From contig JAVDPD010000026.1 of assembly GCA_031296935.1 (NCBI GenBank), forward strand, positions 1-64,000: a DNA stretch of 64,000 nucleotides, written 5' to 3'. The notes below the pieces were generated by a model. It had not been told where the DNA came from. It did no database searches and saw only the letters and a program-made list of their open reading frames with translations. Below are positions 44,138-52,583 of the stretch, piece by piece. The position numbers and the translations under genes were made by a program. Positions within the stretch are counted from its first letter, which is position 1. The number at the start of each line of letters is the position of its first letter. This stretch comes from Cerasicoccus maritimus (lineage in GTDB: Bacteria > Verrucomicrobiota > Verrucomicrobiia > Opitutales > Cerasicoccaceae).

Positions 44138-45067
44138 ATGAAAATTACCGGCAAACTTGAACTCATGCGCAAGACCGACGTCATGACCCACCTTCAGCGC
44201 GCTTTCGACCAAACCAAGTGGCGTTTGCGGGGGATGAAGGTGTACGCATTGGTCGGCAAAGCGGGCACGGGGAAGAGTTTTCGTGCGCGCCTGATTGCGG
44301 ATTCGCGGCGCATTGATGCGATTTTGGACGACGGTTTGCTGATCCACCAGGGCAAAATCGTGGCGGGGCATTCAGCCAAGCGTGAGACCACTTACATGGG
44401 GGCTGTGAAGACGGCAATGTTCCATAAGCTGGAACACCGCAACGCCATAAAAAAAGCACTGAGGACGGTGAAGACCGATGGTATTTTACTGCTCGGCACA
44501 AGTGAGAAAATGGTTCGTCGAAATTGCCTAACGCTTGGCCTGCCTGAGCCACGTGAAGTGCTGAAGATTGAGGATATCGCCACGCGCGAAGAAATCGAAA
44601 CCGCTCAGCGCGAACGTAGTTCCGGTAAGCACGTAATTCCGATCCCGGTAATTGAAATACAGCAGGCTTACCCGAAGCTTTGGGCGCGTTCGCTCAAGGT
44701 TTGGTTTGAACGCGGCATCTGTAAGTTTACACATAACAAAAGCTACGACAAAACGGTCGTTCGCCCGAGCTATAATTCCAAGGGCTCCATTACGATTTCT
44801 GAAACTGCGCTGACGCAGATGATTCTGCATTGTATGCTCGAAGAAGCGCCGGATTTGACTGCTCGCAAAGTCAAAATCAAAGAAACGCCAGAAGGCTTCC
44901 GCATCCAAATGAAGGTGTCCCTTCCTTTTGGCCAAGAGGCTATTCAGACCTGCGCCGACCTACGCGACTACATCATCCGCCAAGTCGAGAACTACACCGG
45001 CATTCAGATCGAAGAACTCGCGATTCAGATCGACTCGGTCACGTCCAAGCCGTCGTCAATCAACTAG
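44138..45067 (+). CDS. P-loop NTPase with Asp23/YloU-like C-terminal domain
   Basis: 309 residues from the ATG at 44138 (a GTG three codons upstream is possible). The Walker A motif is VGKAGTGKSFRA, with Gly40 to Ser47 forming the phosphate loop. A Walker B-like stretch is DGILLLGTSEK near 111-121. The C-terminal part (about 205-305) resembles the Asp23/DUF322 fold: GSITISETALTQMILHCMLE, FRIQMKVSLPFGQEAIQTCA and IIRQVENYTGIQIEELAIQI. Asp23 proteins attach to membranes in Gram-positive bacteria, and coupling that domain to an NTPase is unusual. Predicted cytoplasmic; it may control an envelope or RNA process. A foldback repeat follows it. No operon partner. Confidence 0.65.
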   Translation: MKITGKLELMRKTDVMTHLQRAFDQTKWRLRGMKVYALVGKAGTGKSFRARLIADSRRIDAILDDGLLIHQGKIVAGHSAKRETTYMGAVKTAMFHKLEHRNAIKKALRTVKTDGILLLGTSEKMVRRNCLTLGLPEPREVLKIEDIATREEIETAQRERSSGKHVIPIPVIEIQQAYPKLWARSLKVWFERGICKFTHNKSYDKTVVRPSYNSKGSITISETALTQMILHCMLEEAPDLTARKVKIKETPEGFRIQMKVSLPFGQEAIQTCADLRDYIIRQVENYTGIQIEELAIQIDSVTSKPSSIN

Positions 45068-45089
45068 AGATAACATGAAGTTGGTTACA

Positions 45090-45363
45090 CTAGAGCCCTT
45101 TTCATCTAAATTGGCCGATCAGGCCGCAGTGATTTTTTGTGTACAGCAAGGCGGCTTGAGCGCGGCAGGCTGGAAGCCTGTGAGCGAAAAACCAACGAAG
45201 CTGACGCGGAAAAGCGCTCGGTTAAAGGCTTGGGGCCAGATTGGAAGATCGCTGAGTTGGCATTTCAATCACGGGCTTCCAGCCCGCTCAATCAATGCCG
45301 CCTTGCGCTGCATCCAATCTTTTCCCCACCTGATTCGGCCAAGTTAGATGAAATGTGCTCTAG
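45090..45363. repeat. MITE-like foldback element, family 2, full copy
   Basis: 274 bp with terminal inverted repeats of about 34 bp. The left end (45090-45123) begins CTAGAGCCCTTTTCATCTAA, and the right end (45329-45363) finishes TTAGATGAAATGTGCTCTAG. Inner parts also match in inverted order (GGCTGGAAGCCTG at about 45169 against CGGGCTTCCAGCC at about 45281), so most of the element folds back on itself. It encodes no protein. The right-hand end supplies the TAG stop (complement of 45360-45362) of the oxidoreductase gene beside it. Partial copies lie at 37445-37554 and 52368-52494. Confidence 0.8.
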
Positions 45364-47243
45364 GCACCCACTCGGCTTTGCCCGCGTCGAGCGTTTTCCA
45401 AACCATTATCAGGCTCTTTGAGTTGCTCGGGATCGATGCCGGCGACTACGTCAGTCCAGCTCATGCCATCTACGGGGTCTTCGCTTAAGGGCAGGGGGGT
45501 AGCTGAAGCCTCAAAACTGTAAACGCGTATTGGCGAATTGCCCCAGGCGGCCAGCCCAGTGAAGCGTAGTCCGCGGATGCTCTGTTTGACTGGTAGCACC
45601 ACAAGGCGGCGGTTGTTGTCGCTAGTTTCGTGCAGGATGTTCCATTTTCCTTCGGTATTCTGGACTTCGATACAAAAGGCCTTCACGAGCTGCTTGGGCA
45701 TGGAGACGGGCCCACGTCCATGTGGGTATAGCACTGGCATTTTCTTGGGGTCGTTTAGATCGCTATCAAAAACGAGGCGCGCGCAGTCGACGCTGGTTGG
45801 CTGCATGAAGTCGATAGTGATGGTTGCGCCGACAGGGCCTTCCCAAGCGTGGTCGATGTCTTCAATTTGGCGTTCATGGCCGTCGAGGAGGATACCGGCG
45901 TCGGTGTCGTGTGATGCCGAAATGTAGGCTTCTTCCATGATAGGCGAAAACGGCTTGGTCAGACCAGGCAACCAGCAATCATCTTCCATCAAGTTGCGCT
46001 GTAGTTCTTGAAGATACTCACCTTGGATGTCGCGCGGGAAAATGGATTTCTTGGCGCATAAGGCTGCTGCCGTTCCTGCCGCCTGCCCCATGATAGAAGT
46101 GGTGCCCATGACACGCGTTGAGGACATGGCGCTGTGCGTGGCTGAAATGTTGCGGCCTGCGCAAAGCAGATTTGGTATGTTGCGTGAATAGAGTGAACGC
46201 AGCGGGATGCCATAGGGGGACGGAGCGGGGTGGAAGATGGTGGGTTTTCCTGGGTAGTAAAGACCGGCGGGGTGGTGGTCGTCCATGCTCCAACCACCGT
46301 AGGCAACGATGTCTTCAAAGGGGCCTGCTGCTTCGATGTCGTGCTGGGTCATCAAGTGGTCCCCGATGTAGCGGCGGTTCTCGCGTTTGCCAGGTACGGC
46401 GCCCATCCAGCGAAGGCGCCAATTAATTAGCTTTTCTGCCTGCACGCCGCGATTTTTCATGTAGTCCCAAACGCCCCAAGCAACCTTGACGAGTTCGTCG
46501 CGGATGCTTTCGGAATCGGCAATGGAGTCTCCCAAGCCGCCGAGTTCAAGCCACCAGAAGTTGTTGCCCAAGCCATTACCCAAGCGACTGGGCAGGTTGG
46601 AGGCGTCGTCGAAATGATACGCCCAGTTTGGGGGAGTAAATGGCTGCGGCTCCGTGGTTTCCTCTAGCTGCATGAGGATGGTGTTTCCCATCGTTTTCAG
46701 GTCGGCTTGAAGCGGGGCAATCGGTTCACCAAACTCCTCTCGAGCTTCTCGACCAGTGCGGACTTCCGCGCCGGCCAGGGGCGCAAGAATGGAGTCACCG
46801 GAACAATCTATGAAATACTTCGCCTCGATACGGCGCCAAGTCTGCGAGGGCATTTCCCATGCGTCGATGGACTTCAGCTGCCCGTTTTCAACGACGGCGT
46901 CGTTGCAGGTGCAGTTGAAAAAAGTCGTCAGCCCTGGCGTCATTTTGCCAAATTCAAACAACACCGAATCCCAGACGTTGTAGAGCCCTTGCGGATTGCG
47001 GTGTATGTTGCGCAACTGAATTTCTTCCAAGATGCCGGTTTCCTTCTTGTGCTGACCGTGTGCGCCGCAGATCCACATGCGGACTTCTGATGAGGCGTTG
47101 CCGCCGAGGACTGGGCGGTCGTGAACGAGAATGACAGAGCTGCCGCGACGCGCTGCTGCGACTGCTGCGATGAGACCTGCCATGCCACCGCCGACTACAC
47201 AGATGTCGGCTTGATGTTTTTCAAGAGGGAGTTTGGAATTCAT
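45360..47243 (-). CDS. FAD-dependent oxidoreductase (xanthan lyase-like, FAD_oxidored family)
   Basis: 627 residues. The FAD-binding ADICVVGGGMAGLIAAVAAA (about 12-31) and VLGGNASSEVRMWICGAHG segments are diagnostic of the FAD_oxidored family that is expanded in Verrucomicrobiota and Planctomycetota. The middle has the conserved second FAD block LLCAGRNISATHSAMSSTRV. The last 190 residues form a beta-rich extension (about 435-600, carbohydrate-binding-like fold; ARLVFDSDLNDPKKMPVLYP). Such proteins occur in polysaccharide or sugar acid use. Their chemistry is largely unproven. It is divergent from a ribokinase, which hints at a sugar pathway. Confidence 0.8.
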   Translation of the reverse strand: MNSKLPLEKHQADICVVGGGMAGLIAAVAAARRGSSVILVHDRPVLGGNASSEVRMWICGAHGQHKKETGILEEIQLRNIHRNPQGLYNVWDSVLFEFGKMTPGLTTFFNCTCNDAVVENGQLKSIDAWEMPSQTWRRIEAKYFIDCSGDSILAPLAGAEVRTGREAREEFGEPIAPLQADLKTMGNTILMQLEETTEPQPFTPPNWAYHFDDASNLPSRLGNGLGNNFWWLELGGLGDSIADSESIRDELVKVAWGVWDYMKNRGVQAEKLINWRLRWMGAVPGKRENRRYIGDHLMTQHDIEAAGPFEDIVAYGGWSMDDHHPAGLYYPGKPTIFHPAPSPYGIPLRSLYSRNIPNLLCAGRNISATHSAMSSTRVMGTTSIMGQAAGTAAALCAKKSIFPRDIQGEYLQELQRNLMEDDCWLPGLTKPFSPIMEEAYISASHDTDAGILLDGHERQIEDIDHAWEGPVGATITIDFMQPTSVDCARLVFDSDLNDPKKMPVLYPHGRGPVSMPKQLVKAFCIEVQNTEGKWNILHETSDNNRRLVVLPVKQSIRGLRFTGLAAWGNSPIRVYSFEASATPLPLSEDPVDGMSWTDVVAGIDPEQLKEPDNGLENARRGQSRVGA

Positions 47244-47303
47244 GATGATGTATGACTGTCACGCATTTGGCAAATTTCGTAAAATACAAACTCTGTTCAA
47301 TTG

Positions 47304-47319
47304 ACTGAATGCGTTCAGT
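47304..47319. promoter_or_regulatory. Palindromic operator candidate between divergent genes
   Basis: ACTGAATGCGTTCAGT lies between the oxidoreductase and the ribokinase start. Its arms ACTGAA/TTCAGT and GC centre resemble LacI-family operators (TGAAnnCGnTTCA-type). It could repress or activate both divergent genes. No LacI regulator lies in the window. Confidence 0.5.
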
Positions 47320-47399
47320 TTGTGCGCTTGTTGACATGCCGATGTTGCGGTTGACGCTTCCAGATCGCCATCGCTGCGTTGCTCGTTCTAGGATTAGGC

Positions 47400-48272
47400 A
47401 TGTCTCGTATTCTGAATCTTGGATCCATCAACATCGATCATGTCTATTCAGTGGACCATTTTGTTCGCCCGGGAGAAACGCTAGCTAGCCTGCAATATTC
47501 TGTGTTTGCAGGTGGCAAGGGCTTCAATCAGTCGGTCGCGTTGGCGCGGGCAGGTGCTGCGGTGGCGCATTTGGGCGCAGTGGGCGCAGATGGCCTTTGG
47601 CTTACTCAGCGCCTAGCATCTGAGGGCGTCGACTTGAGCTCCGTGGCTCAGGTTGGCGCAGCCACGGGCCACGCGATGATTCAAGTGTCAGCTTCAGGCG
47701 AGAACGCCATTGTTCTGCATGCAGGCGCAAACCATGCATTGAGCGCGCAAGCAATCGAGCGCGCGATGGATGGTTTTGGACCAGACGACTGGCTACTGAC
47801 ACAAAACGAAACCAATGGCATTGCCGAAGCGATGAAACTGGCCAAGGCGAGGGGAATGAAAATCGCCTTTAACCCTGCTCCTATGACGGATGCTGTGCAG
47901 GGTTTCCCCTTGGAGATGGTTGACCTTTTTATCGTCAATGAAACTGAAGCTGAGGCGCTGGCTGGCGCTTCGATTGAGATGGCTGGAGAGGCGCTGTGCG
48001 CTTGTTATCCGCAAGCAGCCGTCTTACTGACGTTGGGTGCCGAGGGTGCCGTGTATTTCAAAGACAGTGAGCGCCATTTCCAATCGGCTGAGCGTGTGGA
48101 GGCCATCGATACTACGGCGGCAGGTGATACTTTTATCGGGTATTTTCTAGCCTCACTTTTGGCAAGAGATGACGGCGTTGAAGAGTCTCTGGCCTTGGCT
48201 TGCCGGGCGGCAGGCATTGCGGTGACGCGTCTTGGCGCATCAGACTCGATTCCACGCAGGGATGAGCTGTGA
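47400..48272 (+). CDS. rbsK: Ribokinase (PfkB family sugar kinase)
   Basis: 290 residues from the ATG at 47400. The PfkB pattern begins ILNLGSINIDHVYSVDHFVR with GGKGFNQSVALARAGAAVAH (about 39-58), the first PfkB signature. The second signature is DTTAAGDTFIGYFLASLLAR near 240, containing the catalytic Asp in AAGDTF. ATP-dependent phosphorylation of ribose or a similar sugar at C5 is likely; Asn in GSINID and GGKGFNQ support ribokinase over fructokinase. It is divergent from the FAD oxidoreductase and may share its regulator. Confidence 0.85.
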   Translation: MSRILNLGSINIDHVYSVDHFVRPGETLASLQYSVFAGGKGFNQSVALARAGAAVAHLGAVGADGLWLTQRLASEGVDLSSVAQVGAATGHAMIQVSASGENAIVLHAGANHALSAQAIERAMDGFGPDDWLLTQNETNGIAEAMKLAKARGMKIAFNPAPMTDAVQGFPLEMVDLFIVNETEAEALAGASIEMAGEALCACYPQAAVLLTLGAEGAVYFKDSERHFQSAERVEAIDTTAAGDTFIGYFLASLLARDDGVEESLALACRAAGIAVTRLGASDSIPRRDEL

Positions 48273-48306
48273 ATACCGGGCTACGGTGGCTTTCGTGTGA
48301 TCCATT

Positions 48307-48468
48307 GATTGCGTCTAAAACTCAGTTGAGCTTAGTCGGAGAGCGGCTTTGATGTCGAATTTCCGCAGCTTTACCACGACGAAACGGTTTTCGCCTCGAT
48401 TCAGAAGCTGAAATTTCACCTCTCAAAATACATCTCACCGACTTGCTTAGACTGTTTAGACACCCTCT
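48307..48468. repeat. MITE-like foldback element, family 1, copy 2
   Basis: 162 bp, diverged copy of the element at 11449-11609. Shared features are a left end GCGTCTAAAACTCA, interior CGACGAAACGGTTTTCGCC and TCGATTCAGAAGCTGAAATT, and a right end GTTTAGACACCCTC then TTA. It ends about 120 bp upstream of fabG. Its left terminal repeat has mutated and only the right one is well kept. Confidence 0.75.
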
Positions 48469-48589
48469 TAGGGCAGAGGTGAAAGGGTGCGCAGAAGTTA
48501 ATCAGTGAAATTCCGGAGGAAGTGTGACATTTTTGAACCGTTTTTTGCTTGCCAGCCTAGGGGTCACGGCGCATCCCTTGGCCCCTTAC

Positions 48590-49336
48590 ATGAAACTCAC
48601 CTTCGACAACAAGATTGCTCTGGTGACGGGCGCAGGCCGAGGAATCGGCCGAGCCATCGCCGAAAGCCTCGCGGCCGAAGGCGTCCACGTCATCTGTGTT
48701 AGCCGTAGCGAAAGCTCCTGTGGTTCCGCCGCAGAAGCCATCCGCTCTAACGGTGGTTCGGCTGAAGCCCTCGCGGTAGACGTTGGCGACTCCGCCGCTG
48801 TTTCCGCTGCCTGCGAAAAGCTCCTCAAGGAACACGAGAATATCGACATCCTCGTGAACAACGCCGGCATCACCAAGGACATGCTCCTCCTGCGCATGAC
48901 CGACGAAGACTGGCTGGACGTCATCAACACCAACCTCTCCTCCTGCTTCTACTGGACCAAGGGCATCCTCCGCCCGATGACCCGTAAGCGCTGGGGCCGC
49001 ATCATTAATATTTCCTCCGTAGTTGGCATTATTGGCAACCCGGGACAGACCAATTATGGCGCCGCCAAGGCCGGCATGATTGGCTTCACCAAGTCCACGG
49101 CGCGCGAAATTGCTTCCCGCGGAATCACCTGCAACGTCGTTGCGCCCGGCTTTATCGAGACGGACATGACGGCAGAGCTCAATGACACCATCAAAACTGA
49201 AGCCACGAAAGTCATCCCGCTCAAGCGTTTTGGCCAAGTAGCTGATATCTCTAACATGGTCACGTACCTCGCCAGCGAAGAGGCCGGTTATATCACCGGG
49301 CAAACTTTTTCGGTTGACGGCGGCATGGCGATGTAA
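48590..49336 (+). CDS. fabG: 3-oxoacyl-[acyl-carrier-protein] reductase
   Basis: The 248-residue SDR enzyme reduces 3-oxoacyl-ACP with NADPH in fatty-acid elongation. The cofactor motif is VTGAGRGIG (12-20) and the structural motif is NNAG at about 90-93. The catalytic set is Ser142/143, Tyr156 and Lys160 in TNYGAAKAG, and the end is YITGQTFSVDGGMAM. The ATG at 48590 was chosen; the in-frame 22-residue extension upstream has no family similarity. Followed within 40 bp by acpP and then fabF, the usual FAS II set. Confidence 0.95.
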   Translation: MKLTFDNKIALVTGAGRGIGRAIAESLAAEGVHVICVSRSESSCGSAAEAIRSNGGSAEALAVDVGDSAAVSAACEKLLKEHENIDILVNNAGITKDMLLLRMTDEDWLDVINTNLSSCFYWTKGILRPMTRKRWGRIINISSVVGIIGNPGQTNYGAAKAGMIGFTKSTAREIASRGITCNVVAPGFIETDMTAELNDTIKTEATKVIPLKRFGQVADISNMVTYLASEEAGYITGQTFSVDGGMAM

Positions 49337-49372
49337 ACAACTTTCCTTTTTAATCCATACACCTCCCGAAAT

Positions 49373-49630
49373 ATGTCGGACAAAAGCATCGAAGATCGCG
49401 TAAAAGAAATCATTGTTAACCAGCTCAACGTAAACGAAGAGCAGGTAACCCCCGAAGCGTCCTTTTTGGATGATCTCGGCGCCGACTCGCTTGACCTCGT
49501 CGAGCTTGTAATGGCCTTTGAAGAAGAGTTTAAGGATGAGATTCAGGGCGAAATCCCCGAGTCGGATTCTGAGAAGCTGCAGACCGTCGGAGACGTTGTC
49601 AGCTACATCAAGGAAAAGTCCGCTAGCTAA
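49373..49630 (+). CDS. acpP: Acyl carrier protein
   Basis: The 85-residue, strongly acidic protein contains the phosphopantetheine site [20 protein letters not shown] with Ser39 modified. The N-terminus is [20 protein letters not shown], typical of the FAS II carrier. The terminator after it probably gives extra acpP transcript relative to fabF. Confidence 0.98.
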   Translation: MSDKSIEDRVKEIIVNQLNVNEEQVTPEASFLDDLGADSLDLVELVMAFEEEFKDEIQGEIPESDSEKLQTVGDVVSYIKEKSAS

Positions 49631-49647
49631 TTAGTTTTTTTCTGAAT

Positions 49648-49680
49648 GGGCGGTCGCAACAACGGCCGCCCTTTCTTTTT
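49648..49680 (+). terminator. Rho-independent terminator/attenuator between acpP and fabF
   Basis: GGGCGGTCG-CAACAA-CGGCCGCCC is a nine-pair stem (one GU) followed by TTTCTTTTT. It lies 18 bp after the acpP stop and ends 8 bp before the fabF ATG, so partial read-through or a fabF promoter is needed. Confidence 0.8.
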
Positions 49681-49687
49681 ATACTGC

Positions 49688-50950
49688 ATGAGTGACCCAA
49701 GCTCCAAGCCGAAGGTTGTTGTTACTGGCATAGGCGTAGTCCATGCCCTGGGCAACACGACTGATGAATTCTGGGCCGGCATCACCGCTGGTCGTAGTGG
49801 CATTCGCCGACTCGAATCCTTCGACCCAACGGATTTTGCCTGCAAGATTGGCGCGGAAATCGTCGATTACGACCCCGTGCCACACTTCAACGTGCCCAAG
49901 GACGTCAAGCGCAACGACCGCTACGTCCACTATTCAATGGGCGCCAGCAAGCAGGCCATTGCCGACGCCAAGCTCGACATGGAATCGGAAGACCCGTATC
50001 GCGTCGGCGTGCTGATTGGCTCCGGCATCGGTGGTCTGGAAACCGTGCAGGATCAAGCCTGGCGCTTGAAAGAGTTTGGTCCCCGCAAGGTGTCGCCATT
50101 CATGATTCCCTCGCTGATTGCCAACATCGCTTCTGGCGTCCTGGCAATCGACATCAAGGCGAAGGGCCCGAATTTCGGTGTCGTGAGCGCTTGCTCCACG
50201 GCCACCCATGCTCTGGGTGAAGCCGCCCACATGATCATGCGCGGTGACGCCGATGTTATGATCGCTGGCGGTTCCGAAGCGGCCATCACGCAGGTTGGCT
50301 TTGCCGGCTTCTGTAGCATGAAGGCCATGAGCACCAATTTCAACGACGACCCGACTAAGGCATCCCGCCCGTTCGACGCGCAGCGCGACGGCTTCGTCAT
50401 GGGCGATGGTGCTGGCGTTCTGGTCCTCGAGTCCGAGGAGCACGCCAAGGCCCGTGGTGCGAAGATCTACTGCGAGCTTTCCGGTTACGCAGCGACTTGC
50501 GACGCCTACCACATCACTAGCCCGGACGTCGAAGGCGAGGGCTTAGCCCGCGCGTTGAACCGCGCCTTGGATATGTCTGGCTTTAAGCCGGAGCAGGTGG
50601 ACTACATCAACGCCCACGGCACCTCCACGCCCTACAACGACAAATTTGAGACCAAGGCCATTAAGAAGGTCTTTGGCGACTACGCCTACAAGCTGCCCGT
50701 CAGCAGCACCAAGGGCATGACTGGACACCTCCTGGGCGCCGCTGGTGGCATCGAGGCGGCCATCCTCGCCAAGGTCATTGAAACCGGCATCATTCCGCCG
50801 ACGATCAACTACGAGAATCCAGACCCAGATTGCGATCTCGACTACGTGCCGAACCAGGCCCGCGAAGGTCAGAAGGTGGATGTCGCGATGAGCAATAACC
50901 TCGGCTTCGGTGGCCACAACGCCACGATTGTATTCAATCGCGCCAGCTAA
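49688..50950 (+). CDS. fabF: 3-oxoacyl-[acyl-carrier-protein] synthase II
   Basis: The 420-residue condensing enzyme extends acyl-ACP with malonyl-ACP. The catalytic Cys169 is in VSACSTATHA, His310 in INAHGTSTPYND, and His347 in STKGMTGHLLGAAG. The N-terminus reads VVVTGIGVVHALGNTTDEFW and the C-terminus NNLGFGGHNATIVF. Length and signatures match FabF. Only a few bases follow the preceding terminator, so its ribosome-binding region overlaps the terminator tail. Confidence 0.96.
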   Translation: MSDPSSKPKVVVTGIGVVHALGNTTDEFWAGITAGRSGIRRLESFDPTDFACKIGAEIVDYDPVPHFNVPKDVKRNDRYVHYSMGASKQAIADAKLDMESEDPYRVGVLIGSGIGGLETVQDQAWRLKEFGPRKVSPFMIPSLIANIASGVLAIDIKAKGPNFGVVSACSTATHALGEAAHMIMRGDADVMIAGGSEAAITQVGFAGFCSMKAMSTNFNDDPTKASRPFDAQRDGFVMGDGAGVLVLESEEHAKARGAKIYCELSGYAATCDAYHITSPDVEGEGLARALNRALDMSGFKPEQVDYINAHGTSTPYNDKFETKAIKKVFGDYAYKLPVSSTKGMTGHLLGAAGGIEAAILAKVIETGIIPPTINYENPDPDCDLDYVPNQAREGQKVDVAMSNNLGFGGHNATIVFNRAS

Positions 50951-50977
50951 CCGTTCTCAATAAGCTTTCTGATGCCA

Positions 50978-51013
50978 AGGCGTCCGCAATCCCTGCGGGC
51001 GCCTTTGTTTTTA
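50978..51013 (+). terminator. Rho-independent terminator of fabF
   Basis: AGGCGTCCGCA-ATCCC-TGCGGGCGCCT is an imperfect 11-bp stem with a TTTGTTTTT tail, 27 bp after the fabF stop. Confidence 0.85.
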
Positions 51014-51217
51014 CGGAATTAGCACTTAGTTGCGTCTAGCTTTAGTCGATTAGATCCTGGCATGATTCTCATTAATCGAAGTTGCCAAGGAACAAAAAAT
51101 TCCCATTGTATTCTATCTTGTAAGGCAGCGTTATCCTGAGTTTTTCCTGCTAGCGAATCATCCGCGAAGCCGCATTTAGGCAGCGCGTTCAGACATCCGA
51201 AACACCCTAATACATTT

Positions 51218-52351
51218 ATGTTCAAGCACATCCCTTTCGACCGCGTAGAGTGGATTACCTTCTTTTTCCTCTTTGGAACATTGTTTGCCTCGCTCACGGT
51301 CGTGCCCTGGTATCTTTTTACCCACGACATTGGCTGGTTCCAAATAGGTCTGTTCTTCTTCTATTGCTGCGCGACCGGCATTAGCATTACCCTCGGCTAC
51401 CACCGCCTTTTTTCGCACATTTCATTCAAGGCCAAGTGGCCGGTCCGTCTGTTTGTAACGCTCTTTGGTGCCGCCGCCTTTGAGAACTCCGTCTTCGACT
51501 GGTGCAGCGATCACCGCCGTCACCACAAGCATGTCGACCACGATGACGACCCCTACAACATCAACAACGGCTTTTTCTACGCCCACATGGGTTGGCTGCT
51601 TTTCAAGCTCAAGCCTGAGCCACCGCAGGACAATATCAACGACCTGCGCAAGGACCCGATGCTCGTTTGGCAGCACAAATACGTGCACCTGATTGCCATG
51701 TTCATGAGCTTTGTCGTCCCGGCGGCCATAGGCTATCTCTACAACGGTGGTGAGGGCGCGATGACCGCATTCCTGCTGTCGGGCGTTTTGCGCGTGGTGG
51801 TCGTCCAGCATGCGACGTTCTTCATCAACTCCGCCTGCCACTGCGTGGGCAACCAGCCTTACTCGTCCAAGCACAGCGCGCGCGACAGCTGGCTGATGGC
51901 TATCTTCACCTTTGGCGAGGGTTACCACAATTACCACCACGAGTTTCAGCACGACTACCGTAACGGGGTGAAGCCCTGGCAGTTCGACCCGACGAAGTGG
52001 TCCATCTGGGCGCTGTCCAAAGTCGGCTTGACCTCCAACCTCCGCACCGTGTCCGACGCAAAGATCCTCCTGGCTGAGCTGACCGAAGCCCGCCGCCGCA
52101 TTCAAAACGGCTTGGATCCCTACATCAAGACTCCGGCCATGCGCGAGCAATTGACCCACGGTGTGCAGCTAACCCTCGACCGACTCCACGAGGCTCAGGA
52201 AGAGCTGGCCACTCGCTACTATCAAGTCGAGAAAAGCGTCCGTGACCGTGTCGAGCTTTCAAAGGGCAAGGTCAATCAATGGCGTCGCGAGCTCAAAGAC
52301 ACGTTGGATCATCTGGACCGCTTGCCTGGGCTCCAGCCTATAGCCATCTAA
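51218..52351 (+). CDS. Membrane fatty-acid desaturase (delta-9 acyl desaturase type)
   Basis: The 377-residue integral membrane di-iron enzyme carries the three histidine boxes of the stearoyl-CoA/acyl-lipid desaturase family: GYHRLFSH (about 60-67), DHRRHHKHVDHDDDPY (about 98-113) and EGYHNYHHEF (about 236-245). Hydrophobic helices flank them. The last 100 residues are a charged helical extension (RTVSDAKILLAELTEARRRI to the end), longer than in minimal bacterial members. It introduces a cis double bond, probably at the delta-9 position, to adjust membrane fluidity. It lies directly after the fatty-acid synthesis genes. Confidence 0.9.
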   Translation: MFKHIPFDRVEWITFFFLFGTLFASLTVVPWYLFTHDIGWFQIGLFFFYCCATGISITLGYHRLFSHISFKAKWPVRLFVTLFGAAAFENSVFDWCSDHRRHHKHVDHDDDPYNINNGFFYAHMGWLLFKLKPEPPQDNINDLRKDPMLVWQHKYVHLIAMFMSFVVPAAIGYLYNGGEGAMTAFLLSGVLRVVVVQHATFFINSACHCVGNQPYSSKHSARDSWLMAIFTFGEGYHNYHHEFQHDYRNGVKPWQFDPTKWSIWALSKVGLTSNLRTVSDAKILLAELTEARRRIQNGLDPYIKTPAMREQLTHGVQLTLDRLHEAQEELATRYYQVEKSVRDRVELSKGKVNQWRRELKDTLDHLDRLPGLQPIAI

Positions 52352-52367
52352 ATTTTCCCAACAACTG

Positions 52368-52494
52368 TTTCAAAAAGCCAACGCTGCTCGCGTGGAAAAC
52401 CACTCGGTTACTGGCTTGAGTCAGATTGGAAGTAATTACGTTGTATTTCAATCTTATCCCCACCTGATCGGCCAGGCAAAATGAAAAGTGCTCC
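52368..52494. repeat. Foldback element family 2, partial copy
   Basis: Matches the right-hand half of the 45090-45363 element: CAGATTGGAAG, then ATTTCAATC, a CCCCACCTGATCGGCCAGG run and TGAAAAGTGCTCC near the end. It follows the desaturase gene. Its left part is lost or diverged. Confidence 0.65.
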
Positions 52495-52583
52495 AGCACT
52501 TCGTTGCCGGTGAGTGGGCGGGTAGGGGCTATGTTCTTTGTCAGGTGAAAATGTGTCGCCCCTCAGCCTTGCACTGAAGGCAC

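Noticed and set aside
48524..48589. 22-residue N-terminal extension of FabG
   Set aside because: No SDR family similarity; the Rossmann motif begins at the expected place from the ATG at 48590.
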